In this document: piece by piece, positions 52,013-61,584 of the stretch
Numbering within the stretch: the stretch's first letter is position 1
How the letters are laid out: every line of letters starts with the position of its first letter
Assembly (NCBI GenBank): GCA_020634435.1
Contig: JACKBS010000011.1
Location: forward strand, 1 to 64,000
Reading direction: 5' to 3'
Length of the DNA stretch: 64,000 nucleotides
Source of the DNA: Ardenticatenaceae bacterium
GTDB taxonomy: Bacteria; Chloroflexota; Anaerolineae; Promineifilales; Promineifilaceae
Notes under the pieces: model-generated
The model's database searches: none
Seen by the model: the letters and a program-made list of their open reading frames with translations, nothing else
Told to the model about the DNA's origin: nothing
Program-made: the position numbers and the translations under genes

Positions 52013-53116
52013 ATGGATGATGGATTGGATACGGCCGTATTGCAGCAGCAAATCAATTCCTTAAAAGTAAAGATTGCCCAATTGGAGAAACAGGTTGCCG
52101 ATTATCAACAGATGGAGAAAAAACTTCAGTGGCTAGCCTCCTTTCCAGAGCAAAATCCCAATATGGTTATAGAAACGGATTTATTGGGACGTCCAACCTA
52201 TATGAACCCTGAAGCCAAAAGCCGTTTTCCCGAGCTGGTTCAGCAAAGTCTGGGCCATCCACTGTTGCGGGGACTTCGCCCAATCATCGTGTCTTTTGTG
52301 GAGACTGAGCAGGAGTATGTGGCTCGTGAGGTAGAGATTGGGGATGCAGTGCTAGAGGAAAAGGTTTGTTACACATGGGCTGGTGATGTGCACCGAGTGC
52401 GCGTTTATGCCCATGACGTGACGGCGCGTAAGCGAGCGGAAGAAGCTATTCAAGATATGGCTCGTCGTATCGTACTGGCTCAAGAGGAGGAGCGTCAGCG
52501 CATCTCCCGAGAATTGCACGACGAGGCGGGTCAGGCGTTAACGGCACTAAAGATTAGCTTGGAGATTATTCAAGGAGAGGTGCCTGTTGAGGTGGAAGAA
52601 TTGCGCCAGAATCTGACGGAAGTTATTGCCTTGACTGATACAACGCGTGATCGCATCCGCCAGCTAGCTCGCGGCTTACGGCCGCCGGCGCTGGATACCG
52701 TGGGTTTGAATTTGACACTGGAAGATTATTGCCGAAATTATGGTCGCCTAACTCAGCTTGCAATCACTTATGAGGGTACACCAAATCTGCAATTGCTTGA
52801 TGCATCGAATATTTGTCTATACCGGATACTTCAAGAAGCATTGACCAATGTGGCCAAACATGCACATGCTAACCAAGTTCAGGTCAAGTTATGGGCAGAT
52901 AAATCTTCTGTTCACCTTTCTATTACTGATGACGGATTGGGTTTTGCCGAGAAAGCGGCACTTGTCCGATCTCACGGAACCGGTCTTGGTATAATTGGTA
53001 TGCATGAGCGCGTAGAACTTTTAGGGGGGCACTTGGAAATTGTATCTACTCTAGATGAAGGGACTCAGATTGTCGCACATATACCATTGACAGAAATGCC
53101 ATCGGATAGATTGTAA
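52013..53116 (+). CDS. PAS-type sensor histidine kinase (NarL-partner type)
   Basis: 367 aa, no membrane helix. An N-terminal coiled coil (about 8-40) leads to a PAS-like region (50-140), then HisKA_3 with phospho-His169 in RISRELHDEAGQALTALK and a GHKL ATPase (LYRILQEALTNVAKHAHANQ, ITDDGLGF, GTGLGIIGMHERVELLGG). It would phosphorylate the adjacent response regulator. Only one exact ACGGCCGT occurs in 1.1 kb, and the codon style is more AT-rich than the neighbours. Confidence 0.9.
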   Translation: MDDGLDTAVLQQQINSLKVKIAQLEKQVADYQQMEKKLQWLASFPEQNPNMVIETDLLGRPTYMNPEAKSRFPELVQQSLGHPLLRGLRPIIVSFVETEQEYVAREVEIGDAVLEEKVCYTWAGDVHRVRVYAHDVTARKRAEEAIQDMARRIVLAQEEERQRISRELHDEAGQALTALKISLEIIQGEVPVEVEELRQNLTEVIALTDTTRDRIRQLARGLRPPALDTVGLNLTLEDYCRNYGRLTQLAITYEGTPNLQLLDASNICLYRILQEALTNVAKHAHANQVQVKLWADKSSVHLSITDDGLGFAEKAALVRSHGTGLGIIGMHERVELLGGHLEIVSTLDEGTQIVAHIPLTEMPSDRL

Positions 53117-53146
53117 GCGGATACTAAAATCTTTAGAAGGATTCTT

Positions 53147-53785
53147 ATGATAAACGTCATCATTGCTGACGATCACAACCTGGTGCGCGAAGGCATCCGT
53201 GCCCTGCTGGAAAAAGCCGAAGACATCACCGTCATTGGTGAAGCGGAAAACGGCGAGCAGGCGTTGGAACTGGTTCAGGCCAAACAGCCGGATGTGCTGG
53301 TGATGGACATCGCCATGCCCGGCATGAACGGCATTCAGGTGCTAGAAAAGCTGCGCGAGCTGGATTTGCCCACCCAGGTTGTCATCCTTTCCATGTACGC
53401 CGACGAAATTTTTGTGCGCCAGGCGCTGCAAAACGGCGCCAAGGGATATCTTCTTAAAGGTTCCTTCAAAGAAGAACTGTTGCTCACCATTCGGGCTGCC
53501 AGCCGTGGGGCCACCTACCTCAGTCCGTCCGTGTCGGAATCGGTGCTGACCCCGCCGAGCAGCAGCAGCCCATCCCCCGCCGACCAACTAACGCCACGGG
53601 AGCATGAGCTGCTGCAACTCATTGCCAAGGGGCACACCAATGCCGAAATCGCCGACATCATGAACGTGAGCATCAAAACGGTGGAGCGCCACCGCACCAA
53701 CCTGATGACCAAGCTAGACGCGCGCAACATTGTAGAACTCATCCGCGTGGCGGTGCGCTACCGACTCATCGTTTTAGATGATTGA
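53147..53785 (+). CDS. NarL/FixJ-family response regulator
   Basis: 212 aa. Receiver domain with phospho-Asp54 (DVLVMDIAMPGMNG), Asp8/9 and the conserved Lys in KGYLLKGS; LuxR-type HTH at about 145-205 (LTPREHELLQLIAKGHTNAEIADIMNVSIKTVERHRTNLM). It is partner to the kinase 30 bp upstream. No ACGGCCGT lies in the gene. Its target is unknown; the convergent ABC exporter is a candidate only by proximity. Confidence 0.95.
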   Translation: MINVIIADDHNLVREGIRALLEKAEDITVIGEAENGEQALELVQAKQPDVLVMDIAMPGMNGIQVLEKLRELDLPTQVVILSMYADEIFVRQALQNGAKGYLLKGSFKEELLLTIRAASRGATYLSPSVSESVLTPPSSSSPSPADQLTPREHELLQLIAKGHTNAEIADIMNVSIKTVERHRTNLMTKLDARNIVELIRVAVRYRLIVLDD

Positions 53786-53801
53786 TCTGCCCCGATTTTA
53801 G

Positions 53802-55589
53802 TTACTGAATATTGCCCTCCCACAGCCGCTGCATTTCCGGGCTGGTTGCCAGTAAATCCTCCAGCGTGCCTTCCGCTTCGATACGGCCGTCTTTCAACAC
53901 CACAATATGATCCGCCCGACGTAACGCGGCGCGCCGGTGGGAAACCACGAGGCAGGTGGGCACGTCGGCGCGGGCAAACAGCTGGGCCCAGAGCTGCTTT
54001 TCGGTATTCACGTCCAATGCGCTGGAAAGATCATCGAAGACGTACAGCTCTGCGTCGCGCAGGAACATGCGGGCCGTGGCTGAGCGCTGAATTTGCCCGC
54101 CAGACAGCTTGACGCCTTTGGGGCCAACGGCCGTATCCAGGCCGTTTTCTAGCTGGGCCACATCCTCATGCAAAATGGCTGCTTCGATGGCCGAGGGAAT
54201 ATCAACGCATTCTTCCGGCAGGCCCAGCAGCAGATTTTGCCGCAGGGTGTCGCTAAACAGTCGCGGTACCTGCGCTGTGTACGCCGTGCGCGGCGGCACA
54301 AAAAATTCGGCTGGCTGGCTGATGGGCGCATCGTTCCAGTAAATCTCGCCGGAGTCGTGGGGCAGCAGGCCAAGCAGCGCCCGCAGCAGCGTGGTTTTAC
54401 CCGCGCCGATGCGCCCGGTCACCACGGTGAGGGAACCTTGGTGCAGGCGTAGGTTAATGTCGCTGACGCCCCGCCCCGACTCCGGGTGGGTGTAGCTGAG
54501 GTTTTGTACGGAGAGGGTGTTGAGGTGGTCAACGGCCGTTTTGGCTACAAATGGCACCTCTGGCAGTTCCCCATGCAGGTACACCGGGCGGTGCCGCACC
54601 AGGTTGAGCGGATTTGCCCCTTGCAGCAGCCGCACCATGCGGCTCACGGCCACCGTGGCTTGCTTGTACCGCGCCAGCAAAAAGCCGAGGAAGCTGGCAA
54701 ACCCGGTTGTGTTGCCCAGGTATGCCACAAACAGGTAAAAATCACCAACCGTGAAGGTGCCCGCCTGCAAGCTCCGCGCCGCCAGCAGCAAGATGATGGC
54801 CGTGCCGATGTTGCCCGAATTTTGAAAGACAGAACCCAGCACCTCGTTAAACAGCCGGTCTTTCAGCGCCGCTTGCCGCCGCTTTTCGTTGAGCGTGTCA
54901 AAGTAATCAATCACCCGGTCCTCGGCAGAGGCAACTTTAATTGCCTGCACCGCGCCAAACGATTCGGCAATGAAGCCGGTGACAATGCCGCTGCGCTTGC
55001 GCATCTCCTGCCGGTAGGCCTGGATGCGGCCTGTGGCGCTGTTGGTCACCAGGATAACCAGCACCATTGGCAGCAGGGCAATCAGGGCGATTTTGGCGTT
55101 GATGCTCATCATGATGGTCAGGGCAATGACGAGGAAAACGCCGTTGGCGGCCACATCGTTAATCCACAGCGCGAAAAACGGCAGTTCCCACACATCGCCC
55201 CGGAAGCGGCTGATCGCCTCGCCGGGCGCTTCGGGCAGGGAGCGTGCGCCGGGCCGTTCCATGATGCGGCCTAGCATGTTGTTGTGCATCAGAGCATGTG
55301 AGTGCAGCATAAACGGCCGATTCATCTTCACCATGCCGCGCCGCCCGCCCATGCGCCCGATGGCCACCACGATGAGTAGGGCAATCAGGGTAGGCAGGTT
55401 GAAAGCGGCCGTCGTCTCGTCGGTGAGCAGGTCAAAAAAGTAGCGGATCACCAGCGGCGGTCCCAACTGCCCGAGCACCAGCGTAATCAGCGATAGCAGG
55501 TTAAAAAAGTGCGGCCACGGCTTAAACCGAATCAGTGCCAGGACAAATTTCCAGGTTGGTGCGGCCGCAGGTGTTTGTTGAGTGGTCAT
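53802..55589 (-). CDS. ABC exporter half-transporter 1 (degenerate catalytic site)
   Basis: 595 aa. A six-helix ABC transmembrane domain (about 20-320) is followed by an ATPase: Walker [17 protein letters not shown], signature [14 protein letters not shown], Walker [14 protein letters not shown]-loop VVSHRR. The residue after the Walker B Asp is Asp rather than the catalytic Glu, typical of the weaker partner in heterodimeric exporters (TM287/288, LmrCD type). The partner gene is 57149-58891; an insertion sequence now lies between them. Substrate unknown. Confidence 0.9.
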   Translation of the reverse strand: MTTQQTPAAAPTWKFVLALIRFKPWPHFFNLLSLITLVLGQLGPPLVIRYFFDLLTDETTAAFNLPTLIALLIVVAIGRMGGRRGMVKMNRPFMLHSHALMHNNMLGRIMERPGARSLPEAPGEAISRFRGDVWELPFFALWINDVAANGVFLVIALTIMMSINAKIALIALLPMVLVILVTNSATGRIQAYRQEMRKRSGIVTGFIAESFGAVQAIKVASAEDRVIDYFDTLNEKRRQAALKDRLFNEVLGSVFQNSGNIGTAIILLLAARSLQAGTFTVGDFYLFVAYLGNTTGFASFLGFLLARYKQATVAVSRMVRLLQGANPLNLVRHRPVYLHGELPEVPFVAKTAVDHLNTLSVQNLSYTHPESGRGVSDINLRLHQGSLTVVTGRIGAGKTTLLRALLGLLPHDSGEIYWNDAPISQPAEFFVPPRTAYTAQVPRLFSDTLRQNLLLGLPEECVDIPSAIEAAILHEDVAQLENGLDTAVGPKGVKLSGGQIQRSATARMFLRDAELYVFDDLSSALDVNTEKQLWAQLFARADVPTCLVVSHRRAALRRADHIVVLKDGRIEAEGTLEDLLATSPEMQRLWEGNIQ

Positions 55590-55618
55590 GTTCCTCCTTG
55601 AATGTAATTGAGTAATTC

Positions 55619-57111
55619 TCTAGTTTTTCCTAAAAACTTGGCAAAGTCTGCCAAGCATGTACGAGCAGCAAACCTTTCTGCTCATTTAGAACCTTAAAAA
55701 TGTGGGCCATCAGCACTTGAATCAGGGCTCAATCAACGCTTTTGAACCGGTGTGCTGCGGATTACCATGGGGCAAATGTGCAGTCACGGCTGCTTTTTTC
55801 CGAATTCGTGCCTCACAGAGAGTCAATTTAGAAAAATCAGCCGGCTGCAAGACCCGACGCAAGCGACCACTCGTTTTTTGGGGTGTCGGTCCCAATACCC
55901 CGTAGGTACCGGGGGTAAAACAGCCGCCATGATGGTTAACACGTTGCCCATCAGCAAAGCCAGTTGGGGCAAACGCCAGACTGTTACCATGGCATGAACG
56001 AACATACGATGCAGCCCCAGCATTTGCTTCGCTGCCAAAGGCACCTGCTCGACAGGCCAGCGGTCCAGATACAGGGCAAAAGGAATGAATGCCTTCAGCG
56101 ATAGATTGGTGGCCACGACCAGCGGTGTGGTAAAGCGCGGGTCATAATAAACCCACACGTCTACGGTTTGGTGAGTCGCATCTACCTTTTGGTCAGAGCG
56201 CACGAGCGCTGTCCAATGATGGGCGGTGATGGTTAACCCTTCATGGACAAAGGTCACGATTTCATCGGGCGGGGTTGCCTCAATCTGTTTGCCATCGTAG
56301 ACACGTGCCAACGGCCGAACAGGCGCACCGTATTCAGCTGGTCGTCCCTGGTTCTGTTCTCTTTGCGGCAGGAAGTTGCGTCGAAAAACACAGTTTGTCG
56401 CTTGCCGCACCACAAAGCGGGGCACGTTGGCTGCCTGCATCGCTTTGAGCTTAAAGCCACCATCAAAGATTGCGACCTCTGCTTTGCCTAGGGTGCGTTG
56501 GGCGTAGACAAACAGACGTTGTTTAAGCGCTTCCTCATCCGTGGCATCGGCTGGCGCTGGCAGCAATTTGTGCAGCAAGGGCAATCGTTGCTCCTCAATT
56601 TGTCCGACACGGACAACAACACCCAACACGACGCCGGGCAGCAACCGACCCGCTAGCTGATGAAAGCCGCGCAGCTGCCACTTTTGCAGCTTGGGCCGCC
56701 AGAAGGTCGTGATGTCATAAGCAACAGCTTGCCAGCCAGCAACGGTCCTTGGTTGCCAGTGCGTTTCTTTGGCAACCCACGCTTGCCAGCGTGATAACAG
56801 CTCATCGGCCGACCAAACACCATACCGGAGAGCCCGCCAACTCCGTCTGACGGCCGACGGCTTGAAACCAGTCAAATGCAACGCCGTATGAACCGCTCCC
56901 CGACTGGGCAGAAAGTGGCCTGTGAGCATGGCCCACATTAATTGTAAAAGTGCGAGGTTGGTGCCGGTTGGCACCGACTTTACCAAATGTTCAAGTACAA
57001 GTAAGATTTGTTGAGAAGCAGTGTCCATATGTCCAACCTTTATTAGTTTTTGGTCGAACTATATTGTGGACGAGATGCTGCTTCTTTTCACTCCTTACTT
57101 ACGATAAAGTA
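55619..57111. mobile_element. Insertion sequence with DDE transposase (IS4-like)
   Basis: About 1.5 kb. Near the left end is CTCTAGTTTTTCCTAA (55618-55633); near the right, read inverted, CTCTACTTTATCGTAA (57099-57114), matching at 13 of 16 bases. GAGTAATTC occurs on both outer sides (55610-55618 and 57112-57120), a possible 9-bp target duplication; TAATT is the minimal reading. The target is a TAATTGGG-family repeat. No exact ACGGCCGT occurs inside. Confidence 0.75.
55823..57028 (-). CDS. DDE transposase (IS4-type YREK signature)
   Basis: 401 aa and apparently intact. Catalytic acids: Asp in AYDITTFWRP (about 107), Asp in AIFDGGFKLKAM (about 190) and Glu in YLDRWPVEQVPLAAK (about 331-345), which fits the Y-x2-R-x3-E-x6-K pattern of IS4-type transposases exactly. 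It moves the surrounding element by cut-and-paste. The family within IS4-like groups is not fixed by sight. Confidence 0.85.
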   Translation of the reverse strand: MDTASQQILLVLEHLVKSVPTGTNLALLQLMWAMLTGHFLPSRGAVHTALHLTGFKPSAVRRSWRALRYGVWSADELLSRWQAWVAKETHWQPRTVAGWQAVAYDITTFWRPKLQKWQLRGFHQLAGRLLPGVVLGVVVRVGQIEEQRLPLLHKLLPAPADATDEEALKQRLFVYAQRTLGKAEVAIFDGGFKLKAMQAANVPRFVVRQATNCVFRRNFLPQREQNQGRPAEYGAPVRPLARVYDGKQIEATPPDEIVTFVHEGLTITAHHWTALVRSDQKVDATHQTVDVWVYYDPRFTTPLVVATNLSLKAFIPFALYLDRWPVEQVPLAAKQMLGLHRMFVHAMVTVWRLPQLALLMGNVLTIMAAVLPPVPTGYWDRHPKKRVVACVGSCSRLIFLN

Positions 57112-57114
57112 GAG

Positions 57115-57162
57115 TAATTCGGTAATTGGGTAATTACTCAATTACAAATTACCGAATTACCT
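57115..57162. repeat. TAATTGGG-family repeat interrupted by the IS; contains an ABC gene stop
   Basis: TAATTCGGTAATTGGG and TAATTACTCAATTAC with AAATTACCGAATTACC. Its left part continues at 55603-55617 across the insertion sequence. The TTA at 57149-57151 is the TAA stop of half-transporter 2 (CGG-TAA). Confidence 0.8.
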
Positions 57163-58891
57163 CTTCCAACCCCGTCCGCAGCAGTTCCGCAAAGTGGGAG
57201 TCCGGGTCGTGGGCCAGGTTGTCGTAGGTGTCGTGTTCCAGGATACGGCCGTTGCTCAGCACCATAATTTTGTCGGCTCGATGCACCGTGGTGAGCCGGT
57301 GGGCCACGATGATGCCAGTGCGGTTGTGCAACAGCTTATCCACGGCGCGCTCGATGAGCTGCTCCGTGGCTGGGTCCAGCCGGGACGACGCCTCATCCAG
57401 AATCACCAGGCCGGGGTTCTGCAAAAAGACGCGGGTGAAGGCCAGCAGCTGCGCTTCCCCGGCAGAGAGGCTGGCCCCTTCGGACTGCAATTCGGTGTCC
57501 AGGCCGTTTGGCAGCGTAGCGAACCAGTCACCCAGGCCCAAATCTTCCAGCACAGCCAGGATGCGCTCATCGGGGATGTCTGGATTGAAGAAGGTGAGGT
57601 TGTTGCGCACGGAAGCGCGGAACAGCTGTACCTCCTGGGTAACCATGCCTACTTTTTGCCGCAGGTGGCTCAGCGGTAGGTCTTGAATGTTGTGCGCATT
57701 CAGGCAGACGTCGCCGTCTGTTACCTCGTACAGGCGAAACAGCAGCCGAGTGATGGTGGTTTTGCCGCTGCCCGTGCGGCCCAGCAGCCCCAGCACTTCG
57801 CCCGGTTTCAGCTGGAAGTTGATGTTGCGCAGAATCAGCTCATCGTGGTAGGCAAAGTTGACCTGCGCAAAGGTGATGGCCAGCGGACCGTTGGGAAGGT
57901 ACACTTGCCCCTGGTCGGCGATGCGGCTTGTTTCGCGGTAGAGCTGCTCTACGCGGTCGATGCCGGCGGCTGCCTGCTGCATGTTTTCGATCTGGTTGCT
58001 AATCTCGCGCAGCGGCTGGAAGATGGCGGCGGTGTAGCTAAAGATCAGGTAAACCGTGCCGATGGTCAGCGTACCAGCCCGGTAAAGGTAGTATCCCGTC
58101 AGTATGGCGATAAGCTGCCCGACGGTAAACAGGGCAATCCAGGAAATCATGATGATGATGCTTTTGTCAGCCCCTTCAATTTCCTGGTGCATGCGCGCCC
58201 GGCTAAAGATGGCCAGGCGGCGCATGACGTAGGGCACAGCCCCGCTGGCACGAATGTCTTCCGTGCCGCCCAACTGCTCCTCAATGAAGCCCATCAAATC
58301 GGCATTGGCTTCGCGGGCCGCTTTCCAGGCAGGTACGGCAACCTGGCGCAGCTTGCTCAGACCGACGAGGGAAACGGCCGTAAAAATTCCCAGCGCCAGC
58401 GTGATTCGCCAATCTTCCCACAGCAGCACGATGAGTACGCCAAAAATCAGCAGCATGTTGCCCACGATGCGGATGACAAACTGGGCAAAAAAGATGGCAA
58501 TGTTGGCCACATCGCCGTCGATCCGCTCGATCATTTCGCCAGGGGTGTGCTCGTTGTGAAAGCGCATGTCCAGATGCAGGCAGTGGCGGGCCAGATCGGC
58601 GCGGAGCTGGTTGGTGGATTGCCAACCAACGTCTTCGCCGACGTAGGTGGCGGCCACGCCCACCAGTTGCAGCAGCAGCGAGGTGAGTAGGAAGACCACG
58701 CCGGCCCAGATGAGCGGCTGGGTGTTGGTACTGGAAACGGCCGTATCAATAAAGCGGCGAATAATTTGCGGGTTCACCAACTGTAGCGCCAGGGTCGCAA
58801 AAATTAGCCCGGCCAGCAGGTACACTTTGCGCCGCAGGGGATACAAATACTCCAACATCAAATCCCCGTAGCGACGGATAGGTAACTCCAT
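57149..58891 (-). CDS. ABC exporter half-transporter 2 (canonical catalytic site)
   Basis: 580 aa. A six-helix domain is followed by an ATPase: Walker A GRTGSGKTTITRLLFR, signature LSAGEAQLLAFTR (variant SAGE), Walker B LVILDEASSRLDP with the catalytic Glu, H-loop IVAHRLTTVH. The complete Walker B and variant signature complement half-transporter 1, as in heterodimeric type IV exporters. It is upstream of its partner on the same strand but separated by the insertion sequence, which may be polar. The C-terminal VIR and stop are repeat-encoded. Confidence 0.9.
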   Translation of the reverse strand: MELPIRRYGDLMLEYLYPLRRKVYLLAGLIFATLALQLVNPQIIRRFIDTAVSSTNTQPLIWAGVVFLLTSLLLQLVGVAATYVGEDVGWQSTNQLRADLARHCLHLDMRFHNEHTPGEMIERIDGDVANIAIFFAQFVIRIVGNMLLIFGVLIVLLWEDWRITLALGIFTAVSLVGLSKLRQVAVPAWKAAREANADLMGFIEEQLGGTEDIRASGAVPYVMRRLAIFSRARMHQEIEGADKSIIIMISWIALFTVGQLIAILTGYYLYRAGTLTIGTVYLIFSYTAAIFQPLREISNQIENMQQAAAGIDRVEQLYRETSRIADQGQVYLPNGPLAITFAQVNFAYHDELILRNINFQLKPGEVLGLLGRTGSGKTTITRLLFRLYEVTDGDVCLNAHNIQDLPLSHLRQKVGMVTQEVQLFRASVRNNLTFFNPDIPDERILAVLEDLGLGDWFATLPNGLDTELQSEGASLSAGEAQLLAFTRVFLQNPGLVILDEASSRLDPATEQLIERAVDKLLHNRTGIIVAHRLTTVHRADKIMVLSNGRILEHDTYDNLAHDPDSHFAELLRTGLEEVIR

Positions 58892-58904
58892 GTTTCCTCC
58901 TTGA

Positions 58905-59005
58905 GTTAGTGGATAGTGGTTGGTGGTTAGTGGCTTGCTATTTTCAAGACGACAAACGACCAGTAACTAGCGACCAGCAACCAGCCACTATCTACCAGCA
59001 ACCAA
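58905..59005. repeat. GTGGTTAGTGGCTTGC-family inverted repeat
   Basis: AGTGGATAGTGGTTGGTGG and TTAGTGGCTTGC face CAGTAACTAGCGACC and AACCAGCCACTATC. Same family as 17305 and 50777. Confidence 0.7.
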
Positions 59006-59475
59006 ATCTTATTCAATTGTTAGCAAAAAGTTGCGGATGACGAGAACGGCCCTCGGCCTTTAGCGGCCAGTGGCTGGCTCAACCAACCGATGATTACCAG
59101 ATACGGTAATCCCAGTAGGGAGCAGCTGCACGATTTTGTGGGGAGCTTTGTAACAGAAACATCATGGGAGAATCTCCTTCGTGACGCCAACCCTTTGACG
59201 CCAGCACTGTTACAGGCTAACCATTGTGGCTAGCCAAAAAACGCACGAAATGCCAGTCTACCATAGCCTACAGAAGCTGCCAAACGCAATTTTGAGTGGT
59301 GGAAGAGGGAACACGAATGGCACGAATAAACGAATGAGTTCTACTTTGATAAACGAAGCGGTGGATAAAACCCCGGTAAAATGATCACTGCTGTTAGTCG
59401 CTAGAAGGCAACCTGCTTAGCTACCTTATCAGCCAGGCGTGGGATGTGGGCTGCATGACTGACTGGCTAGGATAA
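59006..59475. other. Long non-coding gap with decayed sequence
   Basis: No intact gene and no exact ACGGCCGT copy. A TAACAGAAACATCATGGG / CCTTTGACGCCAGCACTG stretch and AT-rich text look like degraded DNA. Together with the fragment that follows, this is probably a graveyard of acquired genes. Confidence 0.45.
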
Positions 59476-59646
59476 GGTGCCACCTGCTACAAGCGGCAGA
59501 TAAAGGGCACGCGGCGCGGGCTGGTGCGCCTCTCGCTGGACCATGTCTTTGCCTCGGATGAGCTGGCGGTGCAAAGCTACGCCTATGGCCAGCCCGGCGG
59601 TTCCGACCATGTGCCGATCATCGTGGATTTTTTAGTTGTGCCTTAG
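59476..59646 (+). pseudogene. C-terminal remnant of an endonuclease/exonuclease/phosphatase gene
   Basis: The frame reads RRGLVRLSLDHVFASDEL...GGSDHVPIIVDFLVVP then stop. SLDHVFASDEL and GSDHVPIIVD are the two C-terminal motifs of EEP nucleases (DNase I-like fold). The first two thirds of the gene are missing; an in-frame TAA lies at 59473. Confidence 0.7.
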
Positions 59647-59730
59647 GCGATTTTGTGGTCGGGAAAGAAGTGGCCCGGTGAGACGCTGTCCATAGCTCAG
59701 TTGGAAGACCTGCTCACAGCAAGGGGACTA

Positions 59731-60873
59731 CTAATCTGAACGGAGTGAAAAATCCCTCCGAACCCATTCTTGCCCATCATATTCCCAAAGATCATTGAGG
59801 TCCTGACCATCCCATTCCCCCCCAAATAGAACGGTAACACCGCGCGCTTCATCAAAAGCCATTGCTGACCATGCGCGAGGCGGTGGATTCATTTCTAGTT
59901 CAATCTCCTCCCAACGCTTCCCATCGTATTCCCAAGTTCTGCATACACTATCTCCTCTTGCCAATCCATACAGAACAACAACCTGTCGGTGGCTATCATA
60001 AACCATGTTGAATGCCCCAGCTAAGGGGGGCAGATTGCCCTCAACGTCATCCTTGCCGTAAACGAGTGTCCAGGTTTGGCCATCAAACTCAAATGTCCAG
60101 GGCCACTGAATTTGAAAGACCACCACCTCACGGTGGCTGTCATATACTATCTGTGGAACAAAAAACGGATCTTGTCCCGCTTCTCCATAAGGAAATATCT
60201 CATCTCCTTCAAACCACGTTTTTCCATCAAAGTGCCAAGTCATATAAAAACTTGTATCGCACTTCCGCCAGCATTGATAGGGCGTAATCACATGACCCGT
60301 CTTGGGATAATAAACCGCACTTTCTGGCATTAAAGGAACCTCTGCGTTAATCTGCTGCCAATCCTGACCATCGAACTGCCACGGGTTTGGAAAATCATTT
60401 TCCGATCCAAAAGCAATCACCTTTTCTTCAGCAGCATTGTATGTCATTGCAAAAATGCTTCTCGATTCAGGAGAATGGTTCGTTTCTATTTGTGTCCATG
60501 CAATGCCGTCATATTCCCAAGTATCAGTAAGATGATTGAAGAGACGATCTTCCTGAGAGACGGTTTGCCTCCCCCCAAGAAGAACAATCCTCTGACGTTG
60601 GGGATCATACACCATCGCATGACCAGACCGTGGAGGGGGTATATCTAGAAAAAAAGCTGAATCTAGCGTCAGCTCTTCTGTCAGTGTAATCTCTGGCGTG
60701 TTTGTCGGTTCAACATGCAGGGTTGTCGTCGGTTCAGCATCTACGATGAATAAACTTGAGTTATCTTCTTGAATTTGTGCCGTTTGCGATTCTTGACAAC
60801 CAGGCTGAATTAAGGTTGCTAGCAAAACAAACCATTTCACGAGGGTTTTGGAAGACGATTTACTGATTTTCAT
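59731..60873 (-). CDS. Kelch-like lipoprotein
   Basis: 380 aa from the ATG at 60873, which overlaps the upstream stop (TAATG). Signal peptide with lipobox-like LATLIQPGC near residue 27. A low-complexity Thr/Glu linker is followed by four to six repeats of the form RSGHAMVYDPQRQRIVLLGG...DTWEYDG..W, typical of kelch/galactose-oxidase-like propellers. It is probably surface-exposed and binds something outside the cell; an enzymatic role is not evident. No ACGGCCGT lies in the gene, unlike the next two genes. Confidence 0.75.
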   Translation of the reverse strand: MKISKSSSKTLVKWFVLLATLIQPGCQESQTAQIQEDNSSLFIVDAEPTTTLHVEPTNTPEITLTEELTLDSAFFLDIPPPRSGHAMVYDPQRQRIVLLGGRQTVSQEDRLFNHLTDTWEYDGIAWTQIETNHSPESRSIFAMTYNAAEEKVIAFGSENDFPNPWQFDGQDWQQINAEVPLMPESAVYYPKTGHVITPYQCWRKCDTSFYMTWHFDGKTWFEGDEIFPYGEAGQDPFFVPQIVYDSHREVVVFQIQWPWTFEFDGQTWTLVYGKDDVEGNLPPLAGAFNMVYDSHRQVVVLYGLARGDSVCRTWEYDGKRWEEIELEMNPPPRAWSAMAFDEARGVTVLFGGEWDGQDLNDLWEYDGQEWVRRDFSLRSD

Positions 60874-61568
60874 TAGTTCATCGACTCTGGTTTTTCTTGC
60901 GATTCGCCTTTGCCAATCTCTTTCAATTCCCAAATCCAGCAAATACGGCCGTCATCCACCCATTCAATTTCCCAACCAGTGTCACCAAAGGTGCGGCGCA
61001 GGCCGCGCAGGAGCATTTGCAGCCGCTGGGCGTGCGGCGGCAGGCTGTCGTCCGGGCGCAGCCAGCGGCCGAGTTGGGGCAGGTCTAGCTGGCCATCAGG
61101 TAAGATGATTTGGTCGGTGGCGACGTTGGGGTGGGTAACGGCCGTTCCTACCAATTGGCTTTTGGGCAGAGTGATCAACAGCAGGTCGCGACGGCCGTCT
61201 TGCGCCGACCAGCCTTCGCATAACGAGTCAGTCAGCTGGTCCGTGTCGTCCAGCCGGATGGGTTGGGAGGTGGGGCCGAAGTGGGTGAGGTGTAACGGCC
61301 GTACCACCATTTCAGCCTCTAGCTGGGGAAAGCGGGCCAGGTTGAAGAGTAAATCATGGAGGGCATTGGGAGAAACGGCCGTTACCAAACCATCATTTTC
61401 GGCAATGACCCCCTCTTCCAGCGCCAGTTCGTAAAAGTTGTGCAGCACAATGCCGCCCGCCGGGACGGGCAGGTTGGCGTTGGCGGCGCGGTCCAGCAAA
61501 ATGCCCGGTTCCGCCACATCCCGCTTGGCGGCTCGTTTAGACCCCAACCACGCAAAAAAATATCTCAC
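60873..61568 (-). CDS. PEP synthase/PPDK N-terminal-like protein
   Basis: 231 aa from a GTG at 61568, with CGGAGGG just upstream; an ATG at 61649 would add 27 residues encoded by a dispersed repeat and is unlikely. RAANANLPVPAGGIVLHNFYELALEEGV resembles the ATP-grasp opening of PEP synthase/PPDK (nLPVPpGfvit...f), and WEIEWVDDGRICWIWEL resembles its late D-E-W strand. Most of the ATP-grasp core is missing, so this is a truncated or regulatory relative. It is coupled to the kelch-like gene. Four ACGGCCGT copies. Confidence 0.55.
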   Translation of the reverse strand: MRYFFAWLGSKRAAKRDVAEPGILLDRAANANLPVPAGGIVLHNFYELALEEGVIAENDGLVTAVSPNALHDLLFNLARFPQLEAEMVVRPLHLTHFGPTSQPIRLDDTDQLTDSLCEGWSAQDGRRDLLLITLPKSQLVGTAVTHPNVATDQIILPDGQLDLPQLGRWLRPDDSLPPHAQRLQMLLRGLRRTFGDTGWEIEWVDDGRICWIWELKEIGKGESQEKPESMN

Positions 61569-61584
61569 AAACCCTCCGAATTTT

